Origin: Hydractinia symbiolongicarpus | Taxonomy: Eukaryota; Cnidaria; Hydrozoa; Anthoathecata; Hydractiniidae | Direction of reading: 5' to 3' | NCBI RefSeq assembly: GCF_029227915.1 | Contig: NC_079883.1 | Coordinates: 2,232,001-2,296,000, forward strand | Length of the DNA stretch: 64,000 nt | Shown: positions 34,690-46,448 of the stretch, piece after piece | How the letters are laid out: every line of letters begins with the position of its first letter | How positions within the stretch are numbered: the first letter of the stretch is position 1 | Notes under the pieces: model-generated | Seen by the model: only the letters and a program-made list of their open reading frames with translations | Told to the model about the DNA's origin: nothing | Database searches by the model: none | Program-made: the position numbers and the translations under genes

Positions 34690-35590
34690 AAGACAAATAG
34701 GTGTTGGCAAATTTATCACCCGCATGTATAATGCCAGTATCCGGGAAGAAGACCGATTATTCCTCTGTATACTGTTATTGTATGTTCCTGGTGCCACTTC
34801 TTTTGACTATTTAAAAACTGTTGATGGAAACATTTGTCTCACTTTTAGGGAAGCTTGCATTTCACGTAATCTTCTAGATGCTGATTTCATGCTGATTTCT
34901 TTAGAATGCAACATGTTATTATCTTTGAAAGGGCCAGTATGATACCTCGACATGCAATTGAAGCTATCAATTGCATTGAAGCTATAGAATTTTTCAAGAC
35001 ATTTCCGATAACGACTCTCCTTTTGGAGGAAACGTTATTCTTTTAGGCGGTGATTTCAGGCAAGCTCTTCCCGTAGTAAAGCGTGCTTGACCAGCACAAG
35101 TTGTAGAAGTTGGTCTTAAAAGTTCTGTTTTAAGGCGCACTGTCCAGATCTGTCATCTCCGCACCAACATTAAAGCATGGGTACAAGAGGATGCTTTTTC
35201 AAATTTTGTTTGCTTGAATTAGGCGATGGAAGGCTACCCGTAAAGCACAATTATTCACTGCAAGGCTGCATTGAAGTGCCTCCTGAATGTGTCCTTCAAC
35301 ACAATGAGGACCACATTCAAGCTCTCTTTGGTGATGTTGCAGCAGATGTTTTATTTTGACACCAACAAATGATGAAGCTCTAGAAATTAAGGACCTCATT
35401 TTAATGCCCAAATTAATGACCTCATTATAAACACTTCCCGGGGAAATGCTGACTTATTTTTCCATTGATTCAGCTTTTTTAGACGACTCTGAAGAAATTA
35501 GTTTGTATCCTATGGAGTTTTTAAATAGCATTACGCCTTCTGGTATGCTGCTACACATGTTGCATTTGAAACCCTGGTGTATTGTAATGC
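34690..35590 (+). pseudogene. Helitron Pif1-like helicase, internally deleted
   Basis: Fragments in order: GKFITRMYNASIREEDRLF (frame at 34690), ASMIPRHAIEAI (about 34930), GGNVILLGGDFRQALPVV (about 35020), EDAFSNF and LGDGRLPV (about 35180-35240), PTNDEALEI (about 35360) and LYPMEFLNSITPSGM (about 35500). The Walker A (GxGGxGKT) region that should lie between the first two is missing, with only about 80 bp left for it. The helicase therefore cannot be active. Confidence 0.8.
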
Positions 35591-35596
35591 TCACAG

Positions 35597-35837
35597 TATC
35601 CTACAAGAGACCCAGTCCGAAAACAATGGAGTTGAAATAATGTTACGGACGATGCAATTCGCTTTATTACTCTGGTAATAAAGGGTATGAGGATACTGTT
35701 ACATTTTGTGAAAATTGCATGCTAAGAAAATCACGTTGGACAACGATAAAGCTTGTCTGTCTCTATGCCACAAAAGACAAACATAAACATTTTAAAGTGA
35801 AAATCATTGATTTTTGCAAATGTGGTTGTGCAATTAA
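35597..35837 (+). pseudogene. Gremlin/DAN-like cystine-knot gene, 5'-truncated pseudogene
   Basis: Starts at TATCCTAC, equivalent to codons ISY of the intact copies (residue 65 onward). Everything before that, including signal peptide and first cysteine, is replaced by Helitron sequence. The second knot cysteine codon is lost (CCC for TGC), a TAA replaces the codon just before the third cysteine (35638), and a one-base loss near 35825 shifts the last codons. The remaining sequence, such as CYGRCNSLYYSGNKGY, is closest to copy 2 at 43649. Its 3' UTR with AATAAA at 35950 is still recognisable. Confidence 0.85.
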
Positions 35838-36030
35838 AAAACAAGGAGGACAAAACGTTTTGTAAATTTTTTTGTCCAAAACTATTTATTATTATAAACC
35901 AGATGCCATGTTTTACCTGCTTTTTTGTAGTGATAATTCATCACTTGTTAATAAAATTTTGTTAAAAAAGGGAATACAGTTACTCATTTGAAGCATATTA
36001 CTTTAATTCTTTTAGAAATTTCATAATACA

Positions 36031-36650
36031 CTAGTCCATAAGGTCCGTGGAAAAATCCACTTGGGCAGAATAGCAATAAAGAGGATCTGTCATTTAAATT
36101 TTCATGACTTACGAAATGACCCGTCGTTACACATACTTTTGTCAGAAATGTATTTAGCCACTGTATCGAGTTCTAAAATGTATAGGATTGTGTACTTCCG
36201 GTAAACGGTAACAGAAATATTGGGGTCATCAATTGATTCATTTTGAAACATATTCGGCGATCAAGGTTTGGAAATCTTACCCTATTTGGTCGCATATTTG
36301 ACCTACTTTTCACGTGGTAAAAAATGAGTGGCGTCACGATGTCGTTTCCAAGTTATTTGGCTTCAAAGTAATAAGTACATTGCAACGGCTTCATTAATTT
36401 AATTTTAAGCTATTACCGTTAAATTTAGGTCATTAATATTGCTACGTTTGATTTTTCAATAAACGTTCGTGACATGATTTACTGCGGATATCAGAGCAAA
36501 ATAAAAATTTGAGCAAAGACTGCCATAATAAAAATATTGTTCTTGGAAACGTCATAAACTCGTCCATTTCGGAGCGGTTTCAGGACCCAGGTTTCGGAAA
36601 GCTGATTTAGTTGATCCCAGGTTATCCCTAATTACCCACGCAGGAGATGA
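36031..36650 (-). mobile_element. Reverse-strand non-autonomous Helitron (unit 2)
   Basis: The minus-strand 3' end reads CCACGGACC..ATGGACTAG, next to a T on that strand. The body matches the Helitrons at 27.5-28.8 kb in reverse (TGACGTCA, GGGTAATTAGGGATAACC, CCTGGGTC). The left-hand 5' end is not well defined. The equivalent element in unit 3 starts at 44245. Confidence 0.6.
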
Positions 36651-36689
36651 CGTCAGTTATTTCATTTGATTTTAAGTTATTTCGGCTCA

Positions 36690-36955
36690 AACTTAAACTT
36701 CACTGCAATGGATTTAACAACTGATTTCAACCACATACAAAAGTAAAATTCAAATTCATTTACACGCAATAAAAAAATGAACTTTCTGCGAGAAAAGGGG
36801 ATTGAAAGTAAAATTTTGTCTTAATACTAGTTTTATTATAAAAAATACAAAAACAAACCGCAAGCTCAACAATAAATTCAAAAAATTATGTACTAAGGTA
36901 TTTCCAAAATCAAAATTAAGCATGAGGAATGTCACTTTATATGAATGGATAGTAA
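36690..36955 (+). repeat. Downstream block D1, copy 2
   Basis: Matches 26985-27250 and 45245-45530 (AAACTTCACTGCAATGG, ACATACAAAAGTAAAATTC, AATACAAAAACAA, AAAATTAAGCATGAGGAATG). It ends exactly where the Helitron at 36956 begins. Confidence 0.7.
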
Positions 36956-39335
36956 TCTGTTATAATAATGCGGAGCTTCTGTCTGTTTGTCTGTGTGTAA
37001 CTTTTACAAGGACGATATTTTTTACCACCCGAATGCGCGAGTTTGTCGAGTTTTTTGTTTTGTTGTTGTCTCGTAACCGTTAGAAACCACGTGATAGAAA
37101 ATAAGCAGTATGATTCGCTTAAATACGTACTTTTGAACGAGACGGCATTCGAATAAAAAGATCCCTTGGCGTAGCAGCAAACAAATTTCTCGGAAAAAGT
37201 TCTCGATATCAGGCGAACTAATAAGGCGGATATAAAATGTCTCATTTTTAACGATCCCGTAGTCATAAAAAAGTGCAGATATTAAAACCTAGAAATGTCA
37301 AAGTAGAGAATTAGAGTGAATTAAAAAGTCATATAATTACGAACAGGGTTACCATCGACACACAAAAAACAACAAAAGAACGGTCCTATTGTCTTGATTA
37401 AAAAGAGTGAAAAGGTAAAGTGTTTTAGGAAAGAGTATTATAAAAAAAGGCTAAGTGAAGAAGTAGAAGTAGAAAAGTGAAGTTGCAAGCCACAATAAGT
37501 TACTTCGAAAGTGAAGAGTGGAGCTAGGAAGTAGTATAGTAAAGTTCGAAGTAGAAAATGAATGCTAGAGTTTCAAGTGGATTGGAATTCAGAAAAAGTA
37601 AGAACTTTGATATATTTAGACGTTCCGTTTTAATGTCTCTGAAGCCACGTGTTACTTTTTTTATGTCGTTAAAGTCGTCAAGGAGAATCGCATTCTCAAA
37701 AATCCATTAACGCTGCAAATCCAAGACTTTCTTGGCCTGGGCATTCCAACGAAGAAACATGAGGACCGAAACATGATGGCCATTTTTGTTTTTAAAGTAA
37801 TGGGGGTCAGTGCTGTTTGTAAGTCTGTTTCACCTTTTTGTCTCCTGCAAGCTTTTTATTTTTGTAATATTGTTTTTTTGTATGTTCTAAAATGTTAAGA
37901 TAAATATATTGTCACGTTTTTAGTCACGTACGGATCTTAAACGCACCAGTTTTAGGATTTTTGGCTACGAACGAAGATTTTGGAGGCTAGCTAGCTAGAG
38001 CATTACTTATTACTATTCTGTATGGTATAAAGGGGGATTTTCACGAACCGAATTGAACGGCGAATTCGATGGCAAATTCGCTTTTTAATTTTCACGACAA
38101 AATCATTGTTTACATTGGTTAACCGCGTTCTGATTGGTCTAAAACTAGCAGCGAAACCTTTAGCCGCGAAAAAGTAGGAACTGTTTCTAATTTTCAGTGA
38201 AACGAATATTTCGATGCAAAATCATAACAAACAAAACTGCGCATGCTCAGATACAATTCGTCGTTCAATTCGCTCCGTGAAAATCCCCCTTAACAGCTTT
38301 TTATCCTACCCACCATTTATTTTTGTGTTGAGACTGTAGCCATTTAGCTAGCTCCTATCTTTGGCTAAAAAGTGATAGTATAAAAATGCAGTTTGGCTAC
38401 AACAATATTCTTAAACAAAATGTGTTATGCTAAATGCAGTTAGCTAGGTAGCTACATCTTTTATTATTTTCCTGAAAACTTTTTGTGCAAATAAAATGAC
38501 TGACAGATTATTTTAGCTGAACCGGTAATGACAGGCTGTTCCCTGTGTTTTTATTAAAACCGAAGTTGCAATGAATATTTTTTGGAAAGGGGTATTACGC
38601 CTATACGCCTGTTCAACTCTGTTTAACTATACGAAGCGGTTAGCCCAGGGTTAACAACAGATGGTTATTTTTGATAAAGGCTGTTACGCCTATGCGCCAT
38701 GTACAACGTGGTTTACCTGTACTAAGGGGTCAACCCAATGTGACGATTCATTATAAAACTTTCTCGGTAATTACGTCTGTATGGATGTGCAACAATGTTT
38801 ACCTGGACTAACCGCTCAGCTCTGTTGTGTTTTTTCTAAACAGAGTCTGTGAGAAAGTTCTTTCCAAAGGCATAGTATTCCTATACCCCTGTGCAACACG
38901 GTTTAACTGTAATAAGCGCTTAGCCCATTGTCACAATAAATTTTATAACTTTTACAAAAACTTATTCTGCAAAATAAAATAATATTGACTAATTGTTTTT
39001 GCTATGATGGGGTACCGACTGTTGTTTGTAAACTGTGTTTTTATTTCAGCTATCGTTGCAGGAAATATTTTTTGAAAAATATGTTACAGTACAAGACTAT
39101 AATGGTGTATGCGCTTCACTTAATTTACGACATACTGTATACCTGTACTAAAGCGCTCCACTTGATCGTGTGGCACAGTTTATTAAGCGCTCCACAGAGT
39201 GTTCAACGTCAGGTCACACCTTGACTTTGGCTTGCCCCGGCGTTTCGACACCGGAGTAAGCCATACGCGAGACGCGCTTAAGTGGTATAAAAAGGATGGG
39301 CGGACCCGTGGATTTTTCCACGGGCCATCGACTAG
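36956..39335 (+). mobile_element. Non-autonomous Helitron (2380 bp)
   Basis: Starts TCTGTTATAATAATGCGG after an A, followed by TTCTGTCTGTTTGTCTGTG. Ends with the hairpin CCCGTGG / CCACGGG (39305-39323) and then CATCGACTAG before a T. No Rep/helicase sequence. The 3' two thirds (37780-39240) resemble the Helitron at 9664-11353 (TTTTTGGCTA, TGTACTAAAGCGCTCCAC, CCCCGGCGTTTC). It separates blocks D1 and D2 of unit 2, which are joined in order without it. Confidence 0.85.
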
Positions 39336-39339
39336 TTAT

Positions 39340-41500
39340 CTAAATGTTTTAAAAAATAAGCTTTTTATGTTTATTATCAACGTATGATTGATGAACACTT
39401 ACCTGTTTTATAAAACGGAAAAAAAATCTCAATGACTATTTTAAAAACATTTCGATAGAAGAGATACATACGACCTTTAAGGCAAAATGTATTTGGGTTC
39501 TTCTGTCTATTCCTGCTATACCGTGCGGTGCCATGTCCATGCCACTCTGCAGCGACTCTGCCGCCAATGGTCATAGAGTCTAATAGAACGGACACGCCGA
39601 GCGGACATATTAGACTATAGAATTGTTTCTTAGCTGCGGTTGGTCTAGACAAAACCAAAAGTTATTCCTGCTTATATATTAAACATGTGAACATGCATGC
39701 TTTTATATTTCAAATAAACCAGGTAATTGAAAATTAATTAGGGGTTGATAAACAATGTTAATTAGTATTTTACACCAGTAAATTGTACAACGTATCCTTC
39801 CTGACGCACATGCCATTATTACATTCTATTTCAAAAATGTTATTTGAGTACCTATATTCAAATGAACAATAGTAATACTTATCTCATTGTTTCCTTTAAT
39901 TGATTATAACTGTACGTGCTGGCCTTAAATTGACTATAAGGCGCCAAAACAAATTCAATTTTAATATAGAAATGAAAAAACAAAGAGTCTATTATTTATC
40001 TCTATAATAATACAGACACTGTGTCTGTCTGTTTGTAACAGGCAAAGTAGATTATATTTTTTATAATTTTAAATAATTAGTATTTATATAATTATGAAAT
40101 TCAACTGAAACAATTCAATCGCAACTTCTACAGATCTTACAAAAAATCGTTTTTTTCGCTCTTTGCTTTTCTAATCTTTTTTTTTTTTTTTTGCTATAGT
40201 AAAAAAATCCGCCAAATGCTAGTTTAGACCATCCACAAAATTTGGAATGATTTTTATTCAAACGTGTCTCAGTTGTGAATGTCATATTTAATATAAGAAA
40301 ATGTCATTTTAAAACATTTTGGCAGGGTAGAGAGTAAGGGATTGTTATTTCACTATTTCTGTCGGTATAATTTTTATAACCTTTGTTTTAAATGAGGTGT
40401 AGGCTAGATATAATGTTTTGCCTCTATGAGAAAATGTAAAATTTTTTTGTAATATTTCTTTCCGTAATTAAAAAAAATCAGTTTTTTTATAACTCTACTT
40501 TTAACTTAGAATATTTTAAAGAAGATTTTCTCCTGATATAATTATGCTTTTTTTAACTTGTATTTACATGAATATTTTTAAATTCTTGCACGTATTCACT
40601 GCGTTATCGTCAGACTGTCTTTGGTAACCAGTTAATATGGCCACCTAAAAAGTCGTTCTAACCGGCAACAAACACTATAACATTATTACTGTCCATACAA
40701 AGAAGGTAAACATGTGCGCCGAACTGTCTTAAAGTGTATTTTATGCTTGTATTCAGTTTTACAACTCAATATATATATATATATATACCTTTTCATCACT
40801 TAAATCCATAAAAAATACAGAACCTGAGCGCTAGCAATTATTAGGTAATTACATGGTGACACATCGTACTTTTGATGACAGAACTGACAGATTGAACGGA
40901 CGCAGAGATAATAAGTTTGAAGAATGTAAAAGCGTGCCACATATCATTTGCAAAGTATCTGTCTCATCACATCATCAGAGAAAACTATTACTTTGATTGT
41001 AACAAAAAAAAAATCCTTCTACAAAATTGTATTTCAAAGTGATCTTAATTAAGAGTGCTTTGTTTGTTTTGTAGAATAGAGCCTGAAAAATAACACAGTT
41101 TTCGCACAAAGTTACGAGCAGCATTTACATGATTGCGGCTATATTGTTAAATTACCCGTGTTAAAACTCGTGTTACTCATGTTCAAAAACTAGTATTAGA
41201 AACTTTTGATTATGTTGAAAAGTTTATTGGTTTGCAAGTTGCTAATTGATTTACCTTTTTTCAAATAAGATTTTCATTAAGAATACCTAATAGCGGTTTT
41301 TCCTTTCCAATGTTATTTCACCTAACATGTCATCACATTTGTATCATTTTTAGAGTGATAGTTGTAATTATTGATAAAGTTTCTTTCAGACGTTACCACG
41401 CCGCTGTCAACTTATAAGTCACTCCTGATAGCAGAAGCTTAATAGAATTACAAACTAAGCTTTATTTGATGATATTACTCAGTTCTTATGGGCGAAAATT
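39340..41500 (+). repeat. Downstream block D2, copy 2
   Basis: Counterpart of 29640-31880. Inside it, 39725-39998 plus 40066-40160 is further duplicated at 42100-42330 (CTGTACGTGCTGGCCTT, CCTATAAGGCGCCAAAAC, ATATAATTATGAAA). Confidence 0.75.
39999..40065 (+). mobile_element. Helitron 5'-end remnant (about 65 bp)
   Basis: TCTCTATAATAATACAG after an A, then GTGTCTGTCTGTTTG. The paralogous sequence at 42265 lacks it, so it is an insertion, but no hairpin or CTAG end is found. Confidence 0.55.
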
Positions 41501-41729
41501 TCGCTGAGGAAAAATTTCATCTCAAGTATTGGGCGTTAGCAAGTCCTCTTATGATCGTGGTACCTTAAGAGTCAAAACCAAGAAGACAAGCATTACTATT
41601 CGTTCAGATGGAACATATGGAAGTGATAAAAGAAAACATATTTTAATATTTCAAATGATGTAGAAAAGGGTTCTGCTTTAGCGACAATCTTCAAGTTTCA
41701 AAGAAGTAAAGGTACGATAAAATTAAGCA

Positions 41730-43300
41730 CTTTTAACACCGGCTCATTCTTTCTTTAGGACGACAGCAGTTTACAAAACGAAGACATTTACTTGATTGAC
41801 TCATACAGCTATGAATAACGTAAGTTTTGCATACCATTGCAATGCAAAATATTTTTTTTCACAATGAAAACAGCTTTGTTCTTGATATTGCTGTACTATG
41901 AATGAAAACTAATCAAATTTTTTAACTGCAGAAACGTGTTTCTGTTATAAACAATTACCGACGTAGATGAAAAAAGATTTTTATATTTAGTTGTACAACT
42001 TTGTACCTTCAATATGTAAGTAGCATTATAAAAAGTACGAAATTCTTCTAGTTCAGAATTGGACAATATTTTATGTTTTTGGCATCAAATTACGCATAGC
42101 TTTCGTAAAAATCATTTGAGTACTTATATTCAAATGAATAATAGTAATACTTATCTCATTGTTTCCTTTAATTGATTATAACTGTACGTGCTGGCCTTGA
42201 ATTTCCTATAAGGCGCCAAAACAAATTCTATTTTAGAATAGAACTGAAAAAACTAAGAGTTTATTTATGTTTATATAATTATGAAAATCATCTAAAACCC
42301 AGTGGTAATTTCTGCAGATTCAATCTTTGACATGAATTAATAGAAAAATCAGGAATTTACAAAAAATTCTCTGATCTTTTTTTTGCTGTGGTAAAAAAAT
42401 CTGCCAAATGCTAGTTTAAGCCATCAACAAAATTGGGAATGATATTTATCCAATTTGACAAACGATTTATGAACATACCCATATTTTTACATTTAATTAT
42501 AACCACTTTATATGCTACTTAGTACCATGAAGAAATAGCTATGCCTGGACTTACAAAGTTGGATCATGGTGTTATTAAACTCTTTATGCATACTTCCTGC
42601 ATCACCATTATGCAAGTTGCTTCAAAGCCTATTGATTGAAAACAAGGAACATATTAATCTAACCTGAAGTCAACAATATTTAGAAAACCTTGCATCATTG
42701 TATCCTACGCATAAAAATATGCTTTTAAACCTATTAAATGCATTGGTTTGTGGGTGTCAAAGAAATTCCCTTGCTCGTATGGTTTAAAAAACAAAAGCGT
42801 GCTACATATATTCGTTTTGTTTATTGCCCCTTTTTTTGTTATTGCCAAAGCATTTCTTTAATCACAATGATTCAGTTATTTAGTTGATGTATGAACTGAT
42901 ATTTCCTAGGAAGGCAATTAGGATGATGGGTCGTTAAACAATATATTAAAATTTCCTACATAAAAAAGCTGTTAGACATTACGAATTTAAAAGTGCTCCA
43001 TTTGTTTGATCTATTGTTTAGGATGTAGGAGGTAAGAAATTGTATAAATTCCTTTATACAGTCTTTATTGATATTATTGCAAAAAGGAAATATACACTCG
43101 CTTTTAAACGCGCTGTCGTAAAAAAGGCAGCAAATACAAATACAGTGCACAAATAAATACAGTGTTATGAAACAGTTTTAGTGATATTCTACTATGCTAA
43201 ACTATACTTTTTTGCTTATCTTATAAATAACCCAAAAAGTCGTTAGACGAAATCTGATTCAGATGTTTTAGGTTCCCCTCTGTCAGATTTAATTATGCAT
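41730..43300 (+). repeat. Upstream block of the duplication unit, copy C (unit 3)
   Basis: Counterpart of 23255-24400 and 20930-22205. Anchors: GGCTCATTCTTTCTTTAGGA at 41742, GTTGTACAACTTTGTACCTT at 41992, GATGATGGGTCGTTAAACAA at 42922. Leads into the second intact gremlin-like gene. Confidence 0.7.
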
Positions 43301-43634
43301 ACAGACAAACATTACGCCTCCCTTGATGTCTATAATGAACATTTTGCACACGTAATGACATTGTAACAGAGGAAATACTTTGACGTAATAAGTAATAGCT
43401 TAGAAGCTTTTATATGATTTAACGTTATTACTTATTTAAGAGCACTTATCATGGCAGACGATGAACATGTAAATTTTGTTACAGACTATTGTTACATGCT
43501 TTTCTTATAAATATTATATTTATTTACTGATTATAAATATAAATCTGTAGCAGTTATATGATTTAACTTGAAGTATCTATGGCTAAAGATTCTTTTATTG
43601 TGTTTATTCAACATCTTTCCTTATTTTATTTTAG

Positions 43635-44200
43635 TATATTATTACAAAATGCATGCAAAAAGAAATGTTGGTATGTTAATCCTCGTACTTGCTTGCTGTA
43701 AAACGTTAAATGCAAGTCCGTCGGAATCACTGTTGCAAAAAATCAAAAATCTGATTAAAAAATTACCAGGTAAAACTATCGCTTTAAATAAAACAGAATC
43801 TCAGGTCACTTCGTGTGTACCACGATGGTACAACAGAACAATATCCTACGAGGGATGCAGTCCGAAAACAATGGAGTTGAAATACTGTTATGGGCAATGC
43901 AATTCGCTTTATTACTCTGGTAACAAAGGTTATCAGGAAACTCTTACATTTTGTGAAGGTTGCAAGCCAAGAAAATCACATTGGACAACGATAAAGCTTG
44001 ACTGTCCTTATCCCACAAAAGACAAACATAAACATTTTAAAGTGGAAATCATTGATTCTTGCAAATGCGGTTTGTGCAATTAAAAATAATGAGGAAAAAC
44101 GTTTTGTAAATTTTCTGTCTGAAATTATTTAATTTGATGAAACTGATTCCATGTTTTACATGCCTTTTTTGTAGTGATATTTCATCACTTGTTAATAAAA
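43635..44200 (+). CDS. Gremlin/DAN-like cystine-knot secreted protein, copy 2
   Basis: Coding part 43649-44083, 144 residues, same length as copy 1 and about 78 percent identical by hand count. The exon starts after the acceptor TTATTTTATTTTAG (43634), 14 bases before the ATG, exactly as in copy 1, so a 5'-UTR intron is likely in both. Signal peptide at residues 1-22, then a basic linker, then the knot with the same ten cysteines. Core KYCYGQCNSLY is even closer to gremlin. Differences from copy 1 cluster in the signal peptide, the linker and the finger between C102 and C119 (FCEGCKPRKSHW versus FCKNCMPNSSHW). The NRT sequon is kept. AATAAA at 44194. Both copies intact suggests both are used. 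Confidence 0.8.
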
Positions 44201-44244
44201 TCGTTGTAAAAAAAAGGGAATACAGTTACTCGTTTGAAAGAACT

Positions 44245-45240
44245 TATAGTCCATAATACCCGTGGAAAAATCCACCTAGACAGAATAACACTAAAGAGGA
44301 TGTCATTTAAATTTTGATTACTTATTTTAATTACTTAAGCAATGACCTACACACTTTTTTTAGAAACTTATTTGACCGCTGCATCTAATCAAGAAAATTA
44401 TGTACTTTGATACACGGTTACAGAAAAATTGGGGTTTAAAATTTTGATGACATCATTAATCCGTTTATTTTGAATCATATTCGGCGACCAAGGTTTGGGA
44501 AACTTACCCTTTTTGGTCGCATGTTGTCCCTAGTTTTCCACGCAGTAAAATTAGTGACGTCACCGTCTCATTTCCAAGTTTTTAGGCTTAAAATTTATAA
44601 GTGCATAGCAAAAGCTTCATTTATTTAAAATTAAGTTATTGGCGTTAAATTTTGGTCATTGACGTCACGACGTTTGGTTTTTCGAATAAAGTTTGCCAAT
44701 ATCAAAGCACAATGAACACATCAACTTGTCTCTTACAGACAGATACATTCTCTGTGTTCTTATTGACCAATGGACTAGTCGATAAAGCTGTTGAAAGATC
44801 AATTTAGGAGGAAGAACAATAAGATAATTATAGGGTCTGTCAGAACTTTTGATGACATCAGCAAGGCATAAACTTTTTGACCGAAATTTGATAACCCGTT
44901 GTATATATGTTTTTAAAGAAAATCTACAGGATCGTGTTATAAAAGATTAAAATTTTGACGTTAACGACTTGCCGTTTTTGACGTTAAAGACTTGCCATAA
45001 TACAAATATTGCTCTTCTAAAAATTTGTACACCCTTCGTCTCTATCGTTTGGAGCTTTAAACGCTGATCAAGAAATTGTACGCGATCATGTACATTTGAC
45101 AAATGGTTACAAATACATTGCGGTTTAAAGGAATTGTGTTGAAGCGATTTTGGTTTAAGAGCCCAGGTTTCGAAAAGTTGCTTAAAGTGGTCCAAGTTAT
45201 CCATAACCCACGGAGAAGATGACGTCAATTATTTTCTCGT
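44245..45240 (-). mobile_element. Reverse-strand Helitron sequence (unit 3), probably two pieces
   Basis: From 44245 the minus strand ends GTGGATTTTTCCACGGG..ATTATGGACTATA, a decayed CTAG end matching that at 36031. A 5'-like end (ACAGACAGATAC on the plus strand) lies near 44735-44765, and a new reverse end ACTAGTCGATAAAGC follows at 44775. The second piece runs on to about 45240 with the usual GACGTCA and CCTGGGCTC blocks. Confidence 0.55.
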
Positions 45241-45244
45241 TTTT

Positions 45245-45690
45245 ATTTGAGTTCCAACTTAAACTTCACTGTAATGCTTTTAACAACTTACTTCAACAAC
45301 ATACAAAAGTAAAATTTAAATTCATTTACACACGCAATAATAAAGTAACCTTTCTTCTGTGAGAAAAAAGGATTGAAAGCAAAACTTTGTTTAACTTAAT
45401 ATTAACTTGATTAAAAAAAAATACAAAAACAATTGACAAGTCTCAAAAAATTATTTACAAAATTATTTACTAAGATAATTACAAAATCAAAATTTAAGCA
45501 TGTGAGATGTCATTTAATAGCAATGAATTTAATAAAGCAAGAAAAATCATGGGAATTGAAATATTAGTAATAAGAAGTTACACAACTTTTCTAAAGTATT
45601 TAAGCATGTGCATTGAGAAATGTCGTGGTATCGTGGTACAATATTAAGAAGTCTTCTATTGATTCAAGATTTAGAACTTTATTAACCGTA
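45245..45690 (+). repeat. Downstream block D1, copy 3
   Basis: Matches 26985-27379 and then 29285-29345 (GTGGTACAATATTAAGAAGT). The part interrupted by Helitrons in unit 1 is contiguous here, which gives the pre-insertion arrangement. After 45690 (TATTATGACCGG, compare 30322) the similarity to D2 fades. Confidence 0.65.
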
Positions 45691-45699
45691 TTCGGTCTG

Positions 45700-46440
45700 G
45701 GTATATTATGACCGGATTGGAGTTTTAAGAAATTATATTGTGGAAGTCAGTTCATACAAATCAAAATCATGTGGTCCAATCTTTTCACTTTTATTTTGTT
45801 TATTTATGTTTTTAAATTCGTTTTCAAATTAATAATGTAGATTAACACAAGTTTTGACATTCGAAAGCACTATTTGAGAATCACTATAGTTTTTAATTGC
45901 CTCGTTAGTACAATTTTCTCTCTTTACAGATCTTTTTTTGGCGTAATGCTAATAATCATTTCGAGGATATTTTCTAATATTCTATTTTTCTTTATTTTTT
46001 TTGAAATCAGGAAAATTAAATGGTAGTAGTTCAATCTAATTTTTTAAATTCTTAGTAACTTTTGACAAACACGTACCTGCGATATTCCTTAATACATTAT
46101 GTGTTATCAGATAAAATCTTAATTACATTTAAGACAATCAATTTGTAAAACCACTACTCGCCAATAAAGAATTTAAACATTCTTAATTTTTCCTGTATAA
46201 ATTGCTTGTTTAGTTTTAAAAGCATTCAAACTATTTCTGGAATTTACTGGCACTATAAATTACTTCTAATCTTACCGCAGTGTGTTGCAATTGGAATCGT
46301 ATAGTGTCTTTAAAATTCGAATTACCACTCATAAACTGTCCACAATAAATAAAATCATGTCATCCTTATCTCCAAAAAATATATTCTATGCCGATTATTT
46401 TAAAGAATAGCTGCTTTAATTTTTATAAAAACCAAAAGGT
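45700..46440. other. AT-rich stretch without recognisable genes
   Basis: Edge of the duplication array; nothing further seen. Confidence 0.4.
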
Positions 46441-46448
46441 TACTCAAA

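Larger units (their letters stand above)
31917..35596 (+). mobile_element. Autonomous Helitron, decayed and 3'-truncated
   Basis: 5' end TCTATATTATAATGCCC preceded by A, followed by GTCTGTCCGTCCGTC. Coding remnants of the single Rep/helicase protein run from about 32270 to 35590 in broken frames, listed separately. Homology stops abruptly at about 35596, where gremlin-like sequence begins. No 3' hairpin or CTAG is present at that junction. Either the 3' end was lost in a deletion that also removed the first half of the gremlin gene, or the element extends to the CTAG at 39332. Confidence 0.85.

Noticed and set aside
40770-40790. TA microsatellite
   Set aside because: Plain dinucleotide repeat with no further context.
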